64,000 bases of DNA from a virus. The stretch's first letter is position 1. Each line of letters begins with the position of its first letter. Below are positions 16,479-24,197 of this stretch, in pieces. The stretch is from positions 1-64,000 of the IMG/VR virus record IMGVR_UViG_3300027280_000002, one strand, 5' to 3'. Position numbers and translations under genes: made by a program. Below the pieces are notes generated by a model. The model saw only the letters and a program-made list of their open reading frames with translations. It was not told the origin of the DNA and made no database searches.

Positions 16479-16534
16479 ATTTAATTGTTTAATTGTTATG
16501 TGTAAATATACGAAATTTATGTTAAATTATTGAC

Positions 16535-16562
16535 GAAAAAAGCCCTGGATTTCTCCAAGGCT
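16535..16562 (-). terminator. Rho-independent terminator after nrdA
   Basis: On the minus strand AGCCTTGG, ATTTCT-type loop and CCAGGGCT form an 8-bp stem (one mismatch) followed directly by a T6 run. It separates the nrdAB operon from recA. The rest of 16563-16759 has no gene; I see only an AT-rich leader-like stretch with a weak TTAACT/AGTTAA hairpin near 16748. Confidence 0.85.
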
Positions 16563-16759
16563 TATCTCAACAATTAAAAAACAGAACAGAAAATACTTAA
16601 TTCAAATAATCAGAAAACCACAACAGGGTCCTCCTTTCATTAAGGGTTGTTTGTGTGTAAAGTGGACCCTTCCACCTCTTTTCATGTCAAATATAGGAAT
16701 ACTATCTGACAGTACACAAACTATTCTAACATTATTGATTATTTTTTTAACTAAGTTAA

Positions 16760-18385
16760 TTATCCTTCACAACTCGAACATTCTAAAATGTTACGTGCAA
16801 AGTCCTGAGCGCTGCTTTTACTAAACTGATAATATAGTGTTTTTACTCCTTCTTCATGAGCATAGATATATAGTTTGTTTATATCCTTAGCTGATACTGA
16901 TGGGTCAATCATTAGGTTTAATGACTGTGATTGATCAATATATTTTTGTCTTTGTGCTGCCTGTAATACAATTTCTTTAGGAGATATTTCTACAAAAGAC
17001 TTAAAGACAGCTTGAGTTGGAAAACCTAAATGCTGTACACTTCCGTCTTTCTTAAGAATAGACTTCCATATTTTATCAGTATTCATTCCATACTTTTCTA
17101 ATTCAGCTTCTAAATAAGGATTCTTATACACAGTCTTAGACTTAGCAAGATCCTTAATAAAGTAATTAGACTTAATAGGCTCTATACCCATAGATACTTG
17201 ACCAAGTATAAACGAACTAGACTTAGTAGGAGCTATAGCTATAAGTGTTGTATTAGCATAACCTCCTCTAAGAGATCTATAACCGTATTCTTTATGTAAC
17301 TTTCTTGAAGCTATTTCACTCCTGTCTTTTATAGTACTAAAAATCTGAGCATTTAAACCTTTAGCTTCAATTGAGTCAAACTCAATAAGCTTAGATTGAA
17401 ATAACGAATGATATCCAAGAACGCCTAGACCAATAGCTCTGTGTTCTTTTGCAAAGTTATTAGCTCTTTTCATACCTGGCATTGTTTCAGACTTAACAAT
17501 AAACTCATCCATCACTGCATTAAGAAAGTATACATATGTTTGTATAGCATCTGTTTCTCTAATCTCATCCCAGTGTAATACATTTATAGAACCTAAGCAA
17601 CATACAAACGAATTATAGCTATCAGTAGGTAATTGTATTTCAGAACAAAGATTAGATGCTGTAATTTCCATACCTAACTCTTTATAAGGAGAATTATTGT
17701 TAGAGTTATCTTTAAACATTATGTATGGAAAACCAATTTCACTTCTGTTCTGAATAACCTTAGCCCAAACTTTACGTTTAGCTTTGTCTCCTTCCTTCAT
17801 TTCTTTCATCCAAACATCACTAACTGTGACACCATATTGAAGATTCTGAATAGGATTACCGTCTGTTCCAATATCTAAGAACTCTAAGATGTCATCATGT
17901 TCTACAGGTAAGTAAACTGCACATGCTCCACGCCTTGCTTCAGACTGCTTACATACATCTACTACAGTGTCATATATCTTAGCATAGTGCACTGGTCCAT
18001 CTGCAAAGCCTCCAGTTGAAATTTCTGTACCTCTAGGTCTAATGTTACCCAAGTAAGCAGAGGTCCCACCTCCGTACTTAGACATCATACCTATCTCACG
18101 GCCTGCGTTTAGTATACTATCTAAATTATCATCTATATTAGATCCATAACAACTAATAGGCAGACCTTTTGCTTTACCAAAGTTAATCCACACTGGCGTT
18201 GATAAAGAGTAATACCCTTTGGCCATATAGTTCTCAAACTTTTCTGCAAAGCCTTTCATGTTCAAATACTTTTCTGCTTTAATAGAAATGTCTTTGATTC
18301 TTTGTTCAGGGGTTTCTGTAATATACCCTCTTGATAAAAATGTACGGCTGTCCTCATTCAGCCAGTAGTATTTATTATATTCCAT
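16760..18385 (-). CDS. nrdA: Ribonucleotide reductase class I, alpha subunit
   Basis: A 541-residue catalytic subunit that reduces ribonucleotides to deoxyribonucleotides. Conserved sites: C79 (PISCYG) and C262/C263 (FVCCLGS) for the active-site disulfide, C247 and E249 in NLCSEI for the thiyl radical and acid/base role, a radical-transfer Tyr pair near the C-terminus (TLYYQ) and the C-terminal shuttle pair C536-x2-C539. The N-terminal ATP cone is absent, so dATP feedback control is probably lost. It is co-directional with nrdB, 40 bases apart. Confidence 0.95.
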   Translation of the reverse strand: MEYNKYYWLNEDSRTFLSRGYITETPEQRIKDISIKAEKYLNMKGFAEKFENYMAKGYYSLSTPVWINFGKAKGLPISCYGSNIDDNLDSILNAGREIGMMSKYGGGTSAYLGNIRPRGTEISTGGFADGPVHYAKIYDTVVDVCKQSEARRGACAVYLPVEHDDILEFLDIGTDGNPIQNLQYGVTVSDVWMKEMKEGDKAKRKVWAKVIQNRSEIGFPYIMFKDNSNNNSPYKELGMEITASNLCSEIQLPTDSYNSFVCCLGSINVLHWDEIRETDAIQTYVYFLNAVMDEFIVKSETMPGMKRANNFAKEHRAIGLGVLGYHSLFQSKLIEFDSIEAKGLNAQIFSTIKDRSEIASRKLHKEYGYRSLRGGYANTTLIAIAPTKSSSFILGQVSMGIEPIKSNYFIKDLAKSKTVYKNPYLEAELEKYGMNTDKIWKSILKKDGSVQHLGFPTQAVFKSFVEISPKEIVLQAAQRQKYIDQSQSLNLMIDPSVSAKDINKLYIYAHEEGVKTLYYQFSKSSAQDFARNILECSSCEG

Positions 18386-18424
18386 TGGTTTTGTTTTTCA
18401 AAATTTTATTTTGTTTTTCATAAT

Positions 18425-19405
18425 TTAAAAAAGATCATCTTCTGTAATGCTTTTGCTTTTCTTGTTATAATCTACACTCTTTTTGTAAAAGAAGTCTCCT
18501 TCTTTGGTTCCTAGTATCTCTATATCAAACCATTCAGTGCACTTTAATAGTTCTGAGTCAACTTCAAATATTGATTTCATACCTATCTTCTCTAAAGAAT
18601 TATTAAATCTGTTCTTTATAAAGTTCTGAATAGTTTCCTTAGATAGAAACTTTAGTTCACCTTTTTCAAAGATCCAATCTAGTATACCACATTCAGCAGT
18701 ATAAGCTTTCTTACAAGCAGAATAGATTAGTTCTTCAAACTCTTCATCAAACCACTCAGGATTTTCTTTCTTGATGATGTTGATAATCTCAGCTCCAAAG
18801 TTACCGTGTATCTCTTCTTCTTTACTAGTAGCCTCTACAACGTTAGATATACCTTTAAAGACATTCTTTTCCTTATTAAAACTCATCATAATTAAGAACT
18901 GACTAAACAGACTTACGTGTTCTATAAATAAAGAGAACAGTAAAACAGACTTAGTATACATCTTATCATCTCTAGAACGTGTACCATCTAGGTACTTTTT
19001 CAAGTATTTAAGTCTACCTGCAATAGCAGGCACTTCAATAACACTTTGAAATTCTTTTTCAAGTCCTAGTATTCTAAGCAGTCTAGCATAAGCATCTTTA
19101 TGTCTAACTTCTGATTCAGCAAATGTCATTCCCACATCTCCTACTTCAGTAATAGGCATACGTTTGTACATATCAGCCCAAAATGTTTTGACATTAACTT
19201 CTATCTGTGCAATAGCAAGCATGGTTTTTTTAATAACATCCCTTTCTGCCGGTGTAATAGTTATTTTAAAGTCTTGGATGTCTTCTGTAAAGTTGAATTC
19301 TGTGTCTATCCAGTAAGAATGTCGAATAGCATCTTTGTAAGCTAATAATTGTGGATACTCGTAAGGTAGTATGTTTGTTCTTGTTTTAAAAATGTTTTTA
19401 TTCAT
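18425..19405 (-). CDS. nrdB: Ribonucleotide reductase class I, beta subunit
   Basis: A 326-residue ferritin-like subunit that houses the di-metal centre and tyrosyl radical. Ligands visible include E69 (AQIEVN), E99 and H102, with the radical Tyr at Y106 (ExxHxxxY, as in class Ia), and a second EExxH set near residue 193 (SKEEEIHGNFG). It pairs with the NrdA just downstream. Its start overlaps the previous gene by 8 bases. Presence of the Tyr argues for class Ia/Ib rather than Ic chemistry. Confidence 0.95.
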   Translation of the reverse strand: MNKNIFKTRTNILPYEYPQLLAYKDAIRHSYWIDTEFNFTEDIQDFKITITPAERDVIKKTMLAIAQIEVNVKTFWADMYKRMPITEVGDVGMTFAESEVRHKDAYARLLRILGLEKEFQSVIEVPAIAGRLKYLKKYLDGTRSRDDKMYTKSVLLFSLFIEHVSLFSQFLIMMSFNKEKNVFKGISNVVEATSKEEEIHGNFGAEIINIIKKENPEWFDEEFEELIYSACKKAYTAECGILDWIFEKGELKFLSKETIQNFIKNRFNNSLEKIGMKSIFEVDSELLKCTEWFDIEILGTKEGDFFYKKSVDYNKKSKSITEDDLF

Positions 19406-19730
19406 TGATTAAAGATTTTCCATTTATATCTAAGTTAAGTGACTTCAGTCTAGCTTCTACCTCAAACTCTACTTTCATTATAATAGACAGTTTTTCTTCT
19501 AACTCTTCATGTACAAGATGTCCAACCCAAGGCAATATCTCTGTTAAGTTAGATTGAACTCTAGGAATTCCTCTAAAAGTAGATATTTCTGTAAGTCTAA
19601 ATCCTTCTATTTTAGAAAGATCATCGATTACGTGATTAATGAATGCTACTACTTGAGGTATCTCAATACCTAATCCTGCCCCATCAATGATAAGGTGGTG
19701 TACTCCGTTAAATTCTTCAGTTGTTCTCAT
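19398..19730 (-). CDS. Hypothetical protein upstream of nrdB
   Basis: A 110-residue soluble protein. I prefer the ATG at 19730 (MRTTEEFNG) to one 14 codons upstream, because it limits overlap with the small gene before it. The sequence has HHLIIDGAGLGIEIPQVVAF, a helix and a C-terminal EELEEKLSIIMKVEFEVEARL segment. No domain was recognised. It overlaps nrdB and may belong to the nucleotide-metabolism operon. Confidence 0.5.
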   Translation of the reverse strand: MRTTEEFNGVHHLIIDGAGLGIEIPQVVAFINHVIDDLSKIEGFRLTEISTFRGIPRVQSNLTEILPWVGHLVHEELEEKLSIIMKVEFEVEARLKSLNLDINGKSLINE

Positions 19731-19908
19731 AATGAATGTTTGTGTTATATGTATTGTTTGTAACCCATCCACTAAATGCAGTTGACTTGCGTTTGGACAG
19801 AAGTTTCTTTGCCTCTGTCTTGCTTATCAAATTTGAGGATAACAAATCTAGTACAATTATTAGTATTGACCTACTTTTTTTTACTTTTTTCTTTTGTTTT
19901 TGGTACAT
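19717..19908 (-). CDS. Small basic hypothetical protein
   Basis: A 63-residue protein with a Lys-rich start (MYQKQKKKVKKSRS), one hydrophobic helix (ILIIVLDLLSSNLI) and an Asn-rich tail (NNTYNTNIHYENN). It overlaps the genes on both sides by 14 and 38 bases, so either its start may be later or the frame may be partly a shadow. It fills an otherwise empty gap of about 140 bases. Confidence 0.4.
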   Translation of the reverse strand: MYQKQKKKVKKSRSILIIVLDLLSSNLISKTEAKKLLSKRKSTAFSGWVTNNTYNTNIHYENN

Positions 19909-20287
19909 CTTTTTTAGGTGTTAGTTTCTTTTCTAATATTTTAAAAGCTTTATATATAGCTTTACTTTCTGCATCTCTTCTATCCTTAGCAGAATTACTA
20001 GGTAGATTAAGCTGTAAAGGTTCAATAATACGCCAAGTAAAACCTCCTTCTTCATAGTTTATATTTATGTATATATCATTAATATCAAAAATATCAAACA
20101 AACCACGTGGTGATTCTACAACAAGCGTTGCTAACTTATCATCGTCAATAGTTTGTGACCTAACAAATTCTTTAAATTCTTCTGGCATCTCATCATTTAT
20201 TGTCTTCAATAGATTTTGAAGAAACCAAGATTGCACCTTTTTTTTTGTTAAAGGGTGATTTTCTAGTAACTTAATTGCTTTTTTCAT
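19871..20287 (-). CDS. Hypothetical protein with basic C-terminus
   Basis: A 138-residue protein. The N-terminal helix-rich segment (AIKLLENHPLTKKKVQSWF) is followed by an acidic beta region (INYEEGGFTWRIIEP), then a helix (DRRDAESKAIYKAFKILEKKL) and a Lys-rich tail (KEKSKKK). The C-terminal helix plus the beta layout is faintly like a double-stranded-RNA-binding fold, but this is not firm. It overlaps the upstream gene by 17 bases. Confidence 0.5.
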   Translation of the reverse strand: MKKAIKLLENHPLTKKKVQSWFLQNLLKTINDEMPEEFKEFVRSQTIDDDKLATLVVESPRGLFDIFDINDIYININYEEGGFTWRIIEPLQLNLPSNSAKDRRDAESKAIYKAFKILEKKLTPKKDVPKTKEKSKKK

Positions 20288-20837
20288 AATTTTCTTCTTT
20301 AATTTTTGTAATATTTAATATTTCATTTGCTTCATCCCATCCAGTCCAGACTTCCATATCATCTGTCCAATCTATTCCTATTTTCTTTTCCCAAAACTCT
20401 ATAAGATCTGGTGTTCTATTAAAAACTCTGTATTGAAGACTAATTTCATCTCTATGAAGACCTCTTTTCTTAATCTTAATTATTTTAGGAAACATCTTTT
20501 TAAAGTTTGATGAAAGTTTAGAATATTTACCTTCTCTAACAAGTTCAAAGTCTGATGAATACTTAAGATTTAACTTATAGATTACTACAATATATCCTTC
20601 GGAGTAATCATAGTCTTCTATAATGTTTTCTGTTCTATCATATTCATTGTCTACAAACAATCTAAACTCATCTAGGTCATTAGGTTTAAATAGAAGATAT
20701 ATAACTTTGTTTTTACCATAGTCTTCTTCTCTATCTTTGTCTGAAATAAATGCATTAACAAACCCAGTAGCACGTAATGCACCTTTGGGTATTGCTAATG
20801 TGGGAACCATAAATATTGTAGTTATAGTTTTATTCAT
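20271..20837 (-). CDS. Hypothetical protein
   Basis: A 188-residue alpha/beta protein, start MNKTITTIFMVPTL, with alternating acidic loops (FVDNEYDRTENIIEDYDY) and hydrophobic strands. Two Trp-rich patches occur near the C-terminus (FWEKKIGIDW, MEVWTGW). No catalytic motif was seen. It overlaps the exonuclease gene by 8 bases, so a link to DNA processing is possible but unproven. Confidence 0.5.
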   Translation of the reverse strand: MNKTITTIFMVPTLAIPKGALRATGFVNAFISDKDREEDYGKNKVIYLLFKPNDLDEFRLFVDNEYDRTENIIEDYDYSEGYIVVIYKLNLKYSSDFELVREGKYSKLSSNFKKMFPKIIKIKKRGLHRDEISLQYRVFNRTPDLIEFWEKKIGIDWTDDMEVWTGWDEANEILNITKIKEENYEKSN

Positions 20838-21675
20838 TTTGTTTAATAATTTTATCTAACTCATCTTGAGTATATAGTTTTAATACTTTATAATAAAGTC
20901 TTGCTTGTTTCTTAGCTTCTGATGCATTACCTCCGTTTGTTTTTAAATAAGCCTTAAGAATTGCTTTAGTAAACTGGTAGTCTGTCATTCCTAAGTGCAT
21001 GTTATTAGCACACCAAACTTTACCTATTCTATAAGCTCCTGGAATTCCATCACCGCTATCTCCTATTACTACTTGAGAAGCTATAGCTAGTCTACTTTCT
21101 TCTTTAGATATATGCTTAAACTCTCCTAGAGTGCTACCGTGACTTCTATAATCATAAAAAGGTATGTCAGGACAATTATAGAATACATCTTTATCTATAG
21201 CTGCTACAACACAATTGCCCTCACTTATAATTGTAGCATCATATACATAATCATCAGCTTCTGCCCCTATAGAAGGTATAGCATGAAGTTCATCTAACAT
21301 GTAATCTGCAATTATTGGAATTAATGGATTCTTTTCTTTTCTATTAGACTTATAATCAGGAAACACTTTATATCTAAAATTACCTTGACCACCTATAAAT
21401 ATAAAAGTCTCTTGTATATTATAAAATGCTTCTATATTATTATGTATCTCATGTAATTTAGTTCTAGTTCTATACTTAGCTTCTTCTATTCTGTCTTCTT
21501 CTGTTGGAAACTCCATCAGAGAATCTTCAGGAAAGTGTGATGCAAAGTACATAATACTATCAGCATCTATTATCAACACTCTTTCTGTTTTATCATATTC
21601 TGAAGGCATATTTTTAACCTCTCTAACGATTATATCAACTTCTTGTATACCTGTTGTTCTAACGCCTTTGATCAT
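20830..21675 (-). CDS. 5'-3' exonuclease / flap endonuclease (T4 RNase H-like)
   Basis: A 281-residue FEN-superfamily nuclease. Acidic metal-binding residues are visible in LIIDADSIMYFA, EADDYVYDA and AAIDKDVFY, followed by the helix-hairpin-helix-like QVVIGDSGDGIPGAYRIGK. The central KVFPDYKSNRKEKNP corresponds to the helical arch. It would remove RNA primers and trim flaps during replication, or degrade host DNA. It overlaps both neighbouring genes. Confidence 0.88.
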   Translation of the reverse strand: MIKGVRTTGIQEVDIIVREVKNMPSEYDKTERVLIIDADSIMYFASHFPEDSLMEFPTEEDRIEEAKYRTRTKLHEIHNNIEAFYNIQETFIFIGGQGNFRYKVFPDYKSNRKEKNPLIPIIADYMLDELHAIPSIGAEADDYVYDATIISEGNCVVAAIDKDVFYNCPDIPFYDYRSHGSTLGEFKHISKEESRLAIASQVVIGDSGDGIPGAYRIGKVWCANNMHLGMTDYQFTKAILKAYLKTNGGNASEAKKQARLYYKVLKLYTQDELDKIIKQNE

Positions 21676-21955
21676 AATGTGTCCAATTATTAGTTAGTTT
21701 AACTTTTTCTTCTATTATAATGTCCCCTTCACATTTTCTTATTTTATTTACAAAAGGAGAAAGCCTTTCTCTTGTTGTATTAGTAGGCCACCCAGCGTGA
21801 GATAAAAATAAACCATTCTTTGTTCGCTTAGCTATTTTATTATCATATAATAATAAATAAACTACGTCATCATGAACCCTAACTTCAGTGTTTGATAATC
21901 TAAATTTTTTCCTTGACTTAAATGCAGAATATGCATCTTCTGTTATCTGTCTCAT
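21659..21955 (-). CDS. Conserved phage protein of unknown function (DUF8033-like)
   Basis: A 98-residue protein with a compact conserved core: TEVRVHDDVVYLLLYDNKIA, then GLFLSHAGWPTNTTRERLSPF. I recall this pattern from small proteins of other phages and some plasmids, of unknown role. It overlaps the upstream DUF3310-type gene with an ATGA junction. There is no enzyme signature. Confidence 0.6.
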   Translation of the reverse strand: MRQITEDAYSAFKSRKKFRLSNTEVRVHDDVVYLLLYDNKIAKRTKNGLFLSHAGWPTNTTRERLSPFVNKIRKCEGDIIIEEKVKLTNNWTHYDQRR

Positions 21956-22179
21956 AATGTATAATTTTTAACATGTTTAATTTCTCTAGTTAAGTATTCT
22001 AAAGCCTTGTTTAAATCTTCTAACTCATTGTCTTTACGACCTGCTCTAGTGAGATACTTAATCACATTACCTCTCGAAAAGGAAATATCATACTGGTGAC
22101 AAAAGTCTATTACATCTAATGTATTCCGTGAGTCATAGTGACTTGGTTGAGTTATTTGTCTTAATAATTCTTTATCCAT
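21952..22179 (-). CDS. DUF3310-family small protein
   Basis: A 75-residue protein with the DUF3310 pattern: PSHY near the start, a DVIDFCHQ helix, then SRGNVIKYLTRAGRKDNELE and DLNKALEYLTREI. In T7 a related domain is linked to gp1.7 nucleotide kinase; in most phages its role is unclear. It overlaps the HNH gene by 8 bases. Confidence 0.85.
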   Translation of the reverse strand: MDKELLRQITQPSHYDSRNTLDVIDFCHQYDISFSRGNVIKYLTRAGRKDNELEDLNKALEYLTREIKHVKNYTL

Positions 22180-22585
22180 TTTTCTTCTTTTTAAATTGCT
22201 TTAACTGTTTTTCTAATTGTGTTTTTTCATCATGACAAGTCTTACAAAGTACTTGTAAGTTTTCTTGTTCACAAAAAAGTGTGTCTACAAATGGAGCTAA
22301 GTCCTCTGAACAGTTTAAACTTCCTGCAGGTTCTATATGATCTACATTAACTGCGTCTGCTTTAAACCAAGCTTTACACTTACTACATTCATATTCCCAC
22401 TTCTGTCTTTTGTTAGGACCTTTGTATGCTCGCTGAGCTAACTTTTTACACTCAGCAATTGGTTTCCACCATCTGCTCTTTTGTCTTAATGCACTTCTAA
22501 TCATAGACCAAAACATGGATTCTGTCATTGTGCCAGCGTTTCTGGTTTTCGGTACTCTAGACTTTTTTACTATTTTCTTTGCCAT
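22172..22585 (-). CDS. HNH endonuclease
   Basis: A 137-residue protein with a basic N-terminus (MAKKIVKKSRVPKTRN), a CxxC zinc pair (YECSKCKAWF), the HNH core VDHIEPAGS and ENLQVLCKTCHDEKT. The His-Asn-His order and the second CxxC match the HNH_1 fold. It may be a homing-type or a packaging-related nuclease; there is no terminase beside it, so the former is more likely. It is preceded by a TAAATTTG -7 box. Confidence 0.88.
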   Translation of the reverse strand: MAKKIVKKSRVPKTRNAGTMTESMFWSMIRSALRQKSRWWKPIAECKKLAQRAYKGPNKRQKWEYECSKCKAWFKADAVNVDHIEPAGSLNCSEDLAPFVDTLFCEQENLQVLCKTCHDEKTQLEKQLKQFKKKKNG

Positions 22586-22610
22586 AATATTTTTATTAAA
22601 AAGGGAACAA

Positions 22611-22618
22611 CAAATTTA
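22611..22618 (-). promoter_or_regulatory. Bacteroidota-type -7 box upstream of the HNH operon
   Basis: The minus strand reads TAAATTTG, matching TAnnTTTG, 26 bases before the ATG at 22585. No TTTG is present at the -33 distance. The site lies in the short gap after the rIIB-like gene. Confidence 0.4.
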
Positions 22619-22646
22619 GTGAAAAATATGATGCTCCCCTAATTAA

Positions 22647-24176
22647 TTAATCTACCATACGAACTCTTGCAGTAATCTCAGCTTTCATCTCTTCAAGACT
22701 TCTAATAATATTACGTACATCTATAGACGATATATTTGGTAAGCTAAACTCATATTTGTTAGATTCCTTTGCGAAACCTTGTTTAACTTTATCCTGTAGA
22801 TTATCAAGCTCACGTACAGCATATACCTCATCTAATTCAAGGGTATCAAACTGATTATCATGAAGAATAGTTGTAGCTTCTTCTCTTGGCACAGTCATGA
22901 TTGGTAAATACTCAAAACATCTACCTTTATGTTTACCTATACCTACAACTTTCATAGGATTAATAAGTACTAGAACAGATTGATCACCACATCCTACATA
23001 ATGTATCTGGTCAGAAGTGAAATGTAAACCAGCTGCAGCACAATCTTGTGTTGACCAGTTACAATCTTCCTGTGGCATATTCACCACTTTACCAATACGT
23101 ATGTCAAATGTTTTAGTCCAATCATCTGTGAAACGATTCTCATGTCTGTTAGGTAAGTCTAAATATAAATCTGTAAGTTTACCTATTAGTTCTCCATGGT
23201 CCACTGTCACAATGTGTGTTACTTCATAAGGCTCTACTTCACCTGTACCATCACATGCATCACAATCTATCCACTCTCCTTCATTCCATTCATCTTCATC
23301 GTCATAATAGTCACCATCATCATAGAAACCACCTTCTCCATCACATTGTGGACACACTGTAGTTGTATATGTTTCTTCATGGTGTAGCTTATCTTCATGT
23401 ACAAGCTTGTATTCACCATTTTCTAGAAACACACTATAGTCATCTGGACTCTTCTTCCACACTGCTTTCACCTTATTGTATGTGTTAGATACAAAATGTA
23501 CAAGCTCTGGGCTACCGTGTAACGTTACTACATTACGCAAAGCTACAAAGAATCCTTGTTTAGTAATACGGAAACTGTTTTCCTTTAGAAATCTATATAA
23601 CTCATGAGCTACTTCAGCTCTTGGATTAAGACAGCACCACATAAAGAATCTTTTAAGAGACAAAAACTTGTCATTGGTGCTTAAAGATTCATTGTTTTCT
23701 GTGCACTCCCAAGCTACTTGTATAAATTCTTCAACTAATATTCTTGGAAGAGATCTAGACATACCTTTTAGGTAAACTGAACCATCTTTTACAGTAAACT
23801 CGCCTGACAATTCTAGCTGAGCAGAACCTTTTTGTAAAGCTCTTATTTTTTTAACTTCAGTTTCTCGTTCTACTTTATCATTGACTACGTTAGGGTCGCT
23901 AACTATCATTATAATTTCAGCAAGATCTTTAGCTGACTCAACTGCATGAAAGTCTTCTTCTGTAGCATTCATTTTAGTCATAATAGAATAATCTGACATA
24001 ACAATAGTCATTATGTTATTTACAAGCTTTACATTTACATAAGGCTTTTCTGTAGGTTCAGAAGAATTCAATTTTGAATCTTCTTCCATCAAGCTCTCTA
24101 ACTTGTTGCTAATTACTTGATCAATTGAGTGTTCTATCTTTCCTTTGAACCACTCTAAACTTAAAAATTTACTCAT
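22647..24176 (-). CDS. rIIB-like protein with inserted DnaJ-type zinc ribbon
   Basis: A 509-residue protein. Residues 170-240 (SLKRFFMWCCLNPRAEVAH, then ELYRFLKENSFRITKQGFFV ALRNVV) resemble the core of T4 rIIB. An insert at about 275-315 has two CxxCxGxG repeats (C275, C278, C305, C308) around a run of Asp/Tyr/Glu, as in DnaJ zinc fingers. The C-terminal part has conserved HYVGCGDQSVLVLINP. It is directly downstream of the rIIA-like gene (21-base gap), as in T4. In T4 the pair affects lysis timing and exclusion by prophages; the mechanism is unknown. Confidence 0.7.
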   Translation of the reverse strand: MSKFLSLEWFKGKIEHSIDQVISNKLESLMEEDSKLNSSEPTEKPYVNVKLVNNIMTIVMSDYSIMTKMNATEEDFHAVESAKDLAEIIMIVSDPNVVNDKVERETEVKKIRALQKGSAQLELSGEFTVKDGSVYLKGMSRSLPRILVEEFIQVAWECTENNESLSTNDKFLSLKRFFMWCCLNPRAEVAHELYRFLKENSFRITKQGFFVALRNVVTLHGSPELVHFVSNTYNKVKAVWKKSPDDYSVFLENGEYKLVHEDKLHHEETYTTTVCPQCDGEGGFYDDGDYYDDEDEWNEGEWIDCDACDGTGEVEPYEVTHIVTVDHGELIGKLTDLYLDLPNRHENRFTDDWTKTFDIRIGKVVNMPQEDCNWSTQDCAAAGLHFTSDQIHYVGCGDQSVLVLINPMKVVGIGKHKGRCFEYLPIMTVPREEATTILHDNQFDTLELDEVYAVRELDNLQDKVKQGFAKESNKYEFSLPNISSIDVRNIIRSLEEMKAEITARVRMVD

Positions 24177-24197
24177 TTTTCTATTTGTTTTTAATTA

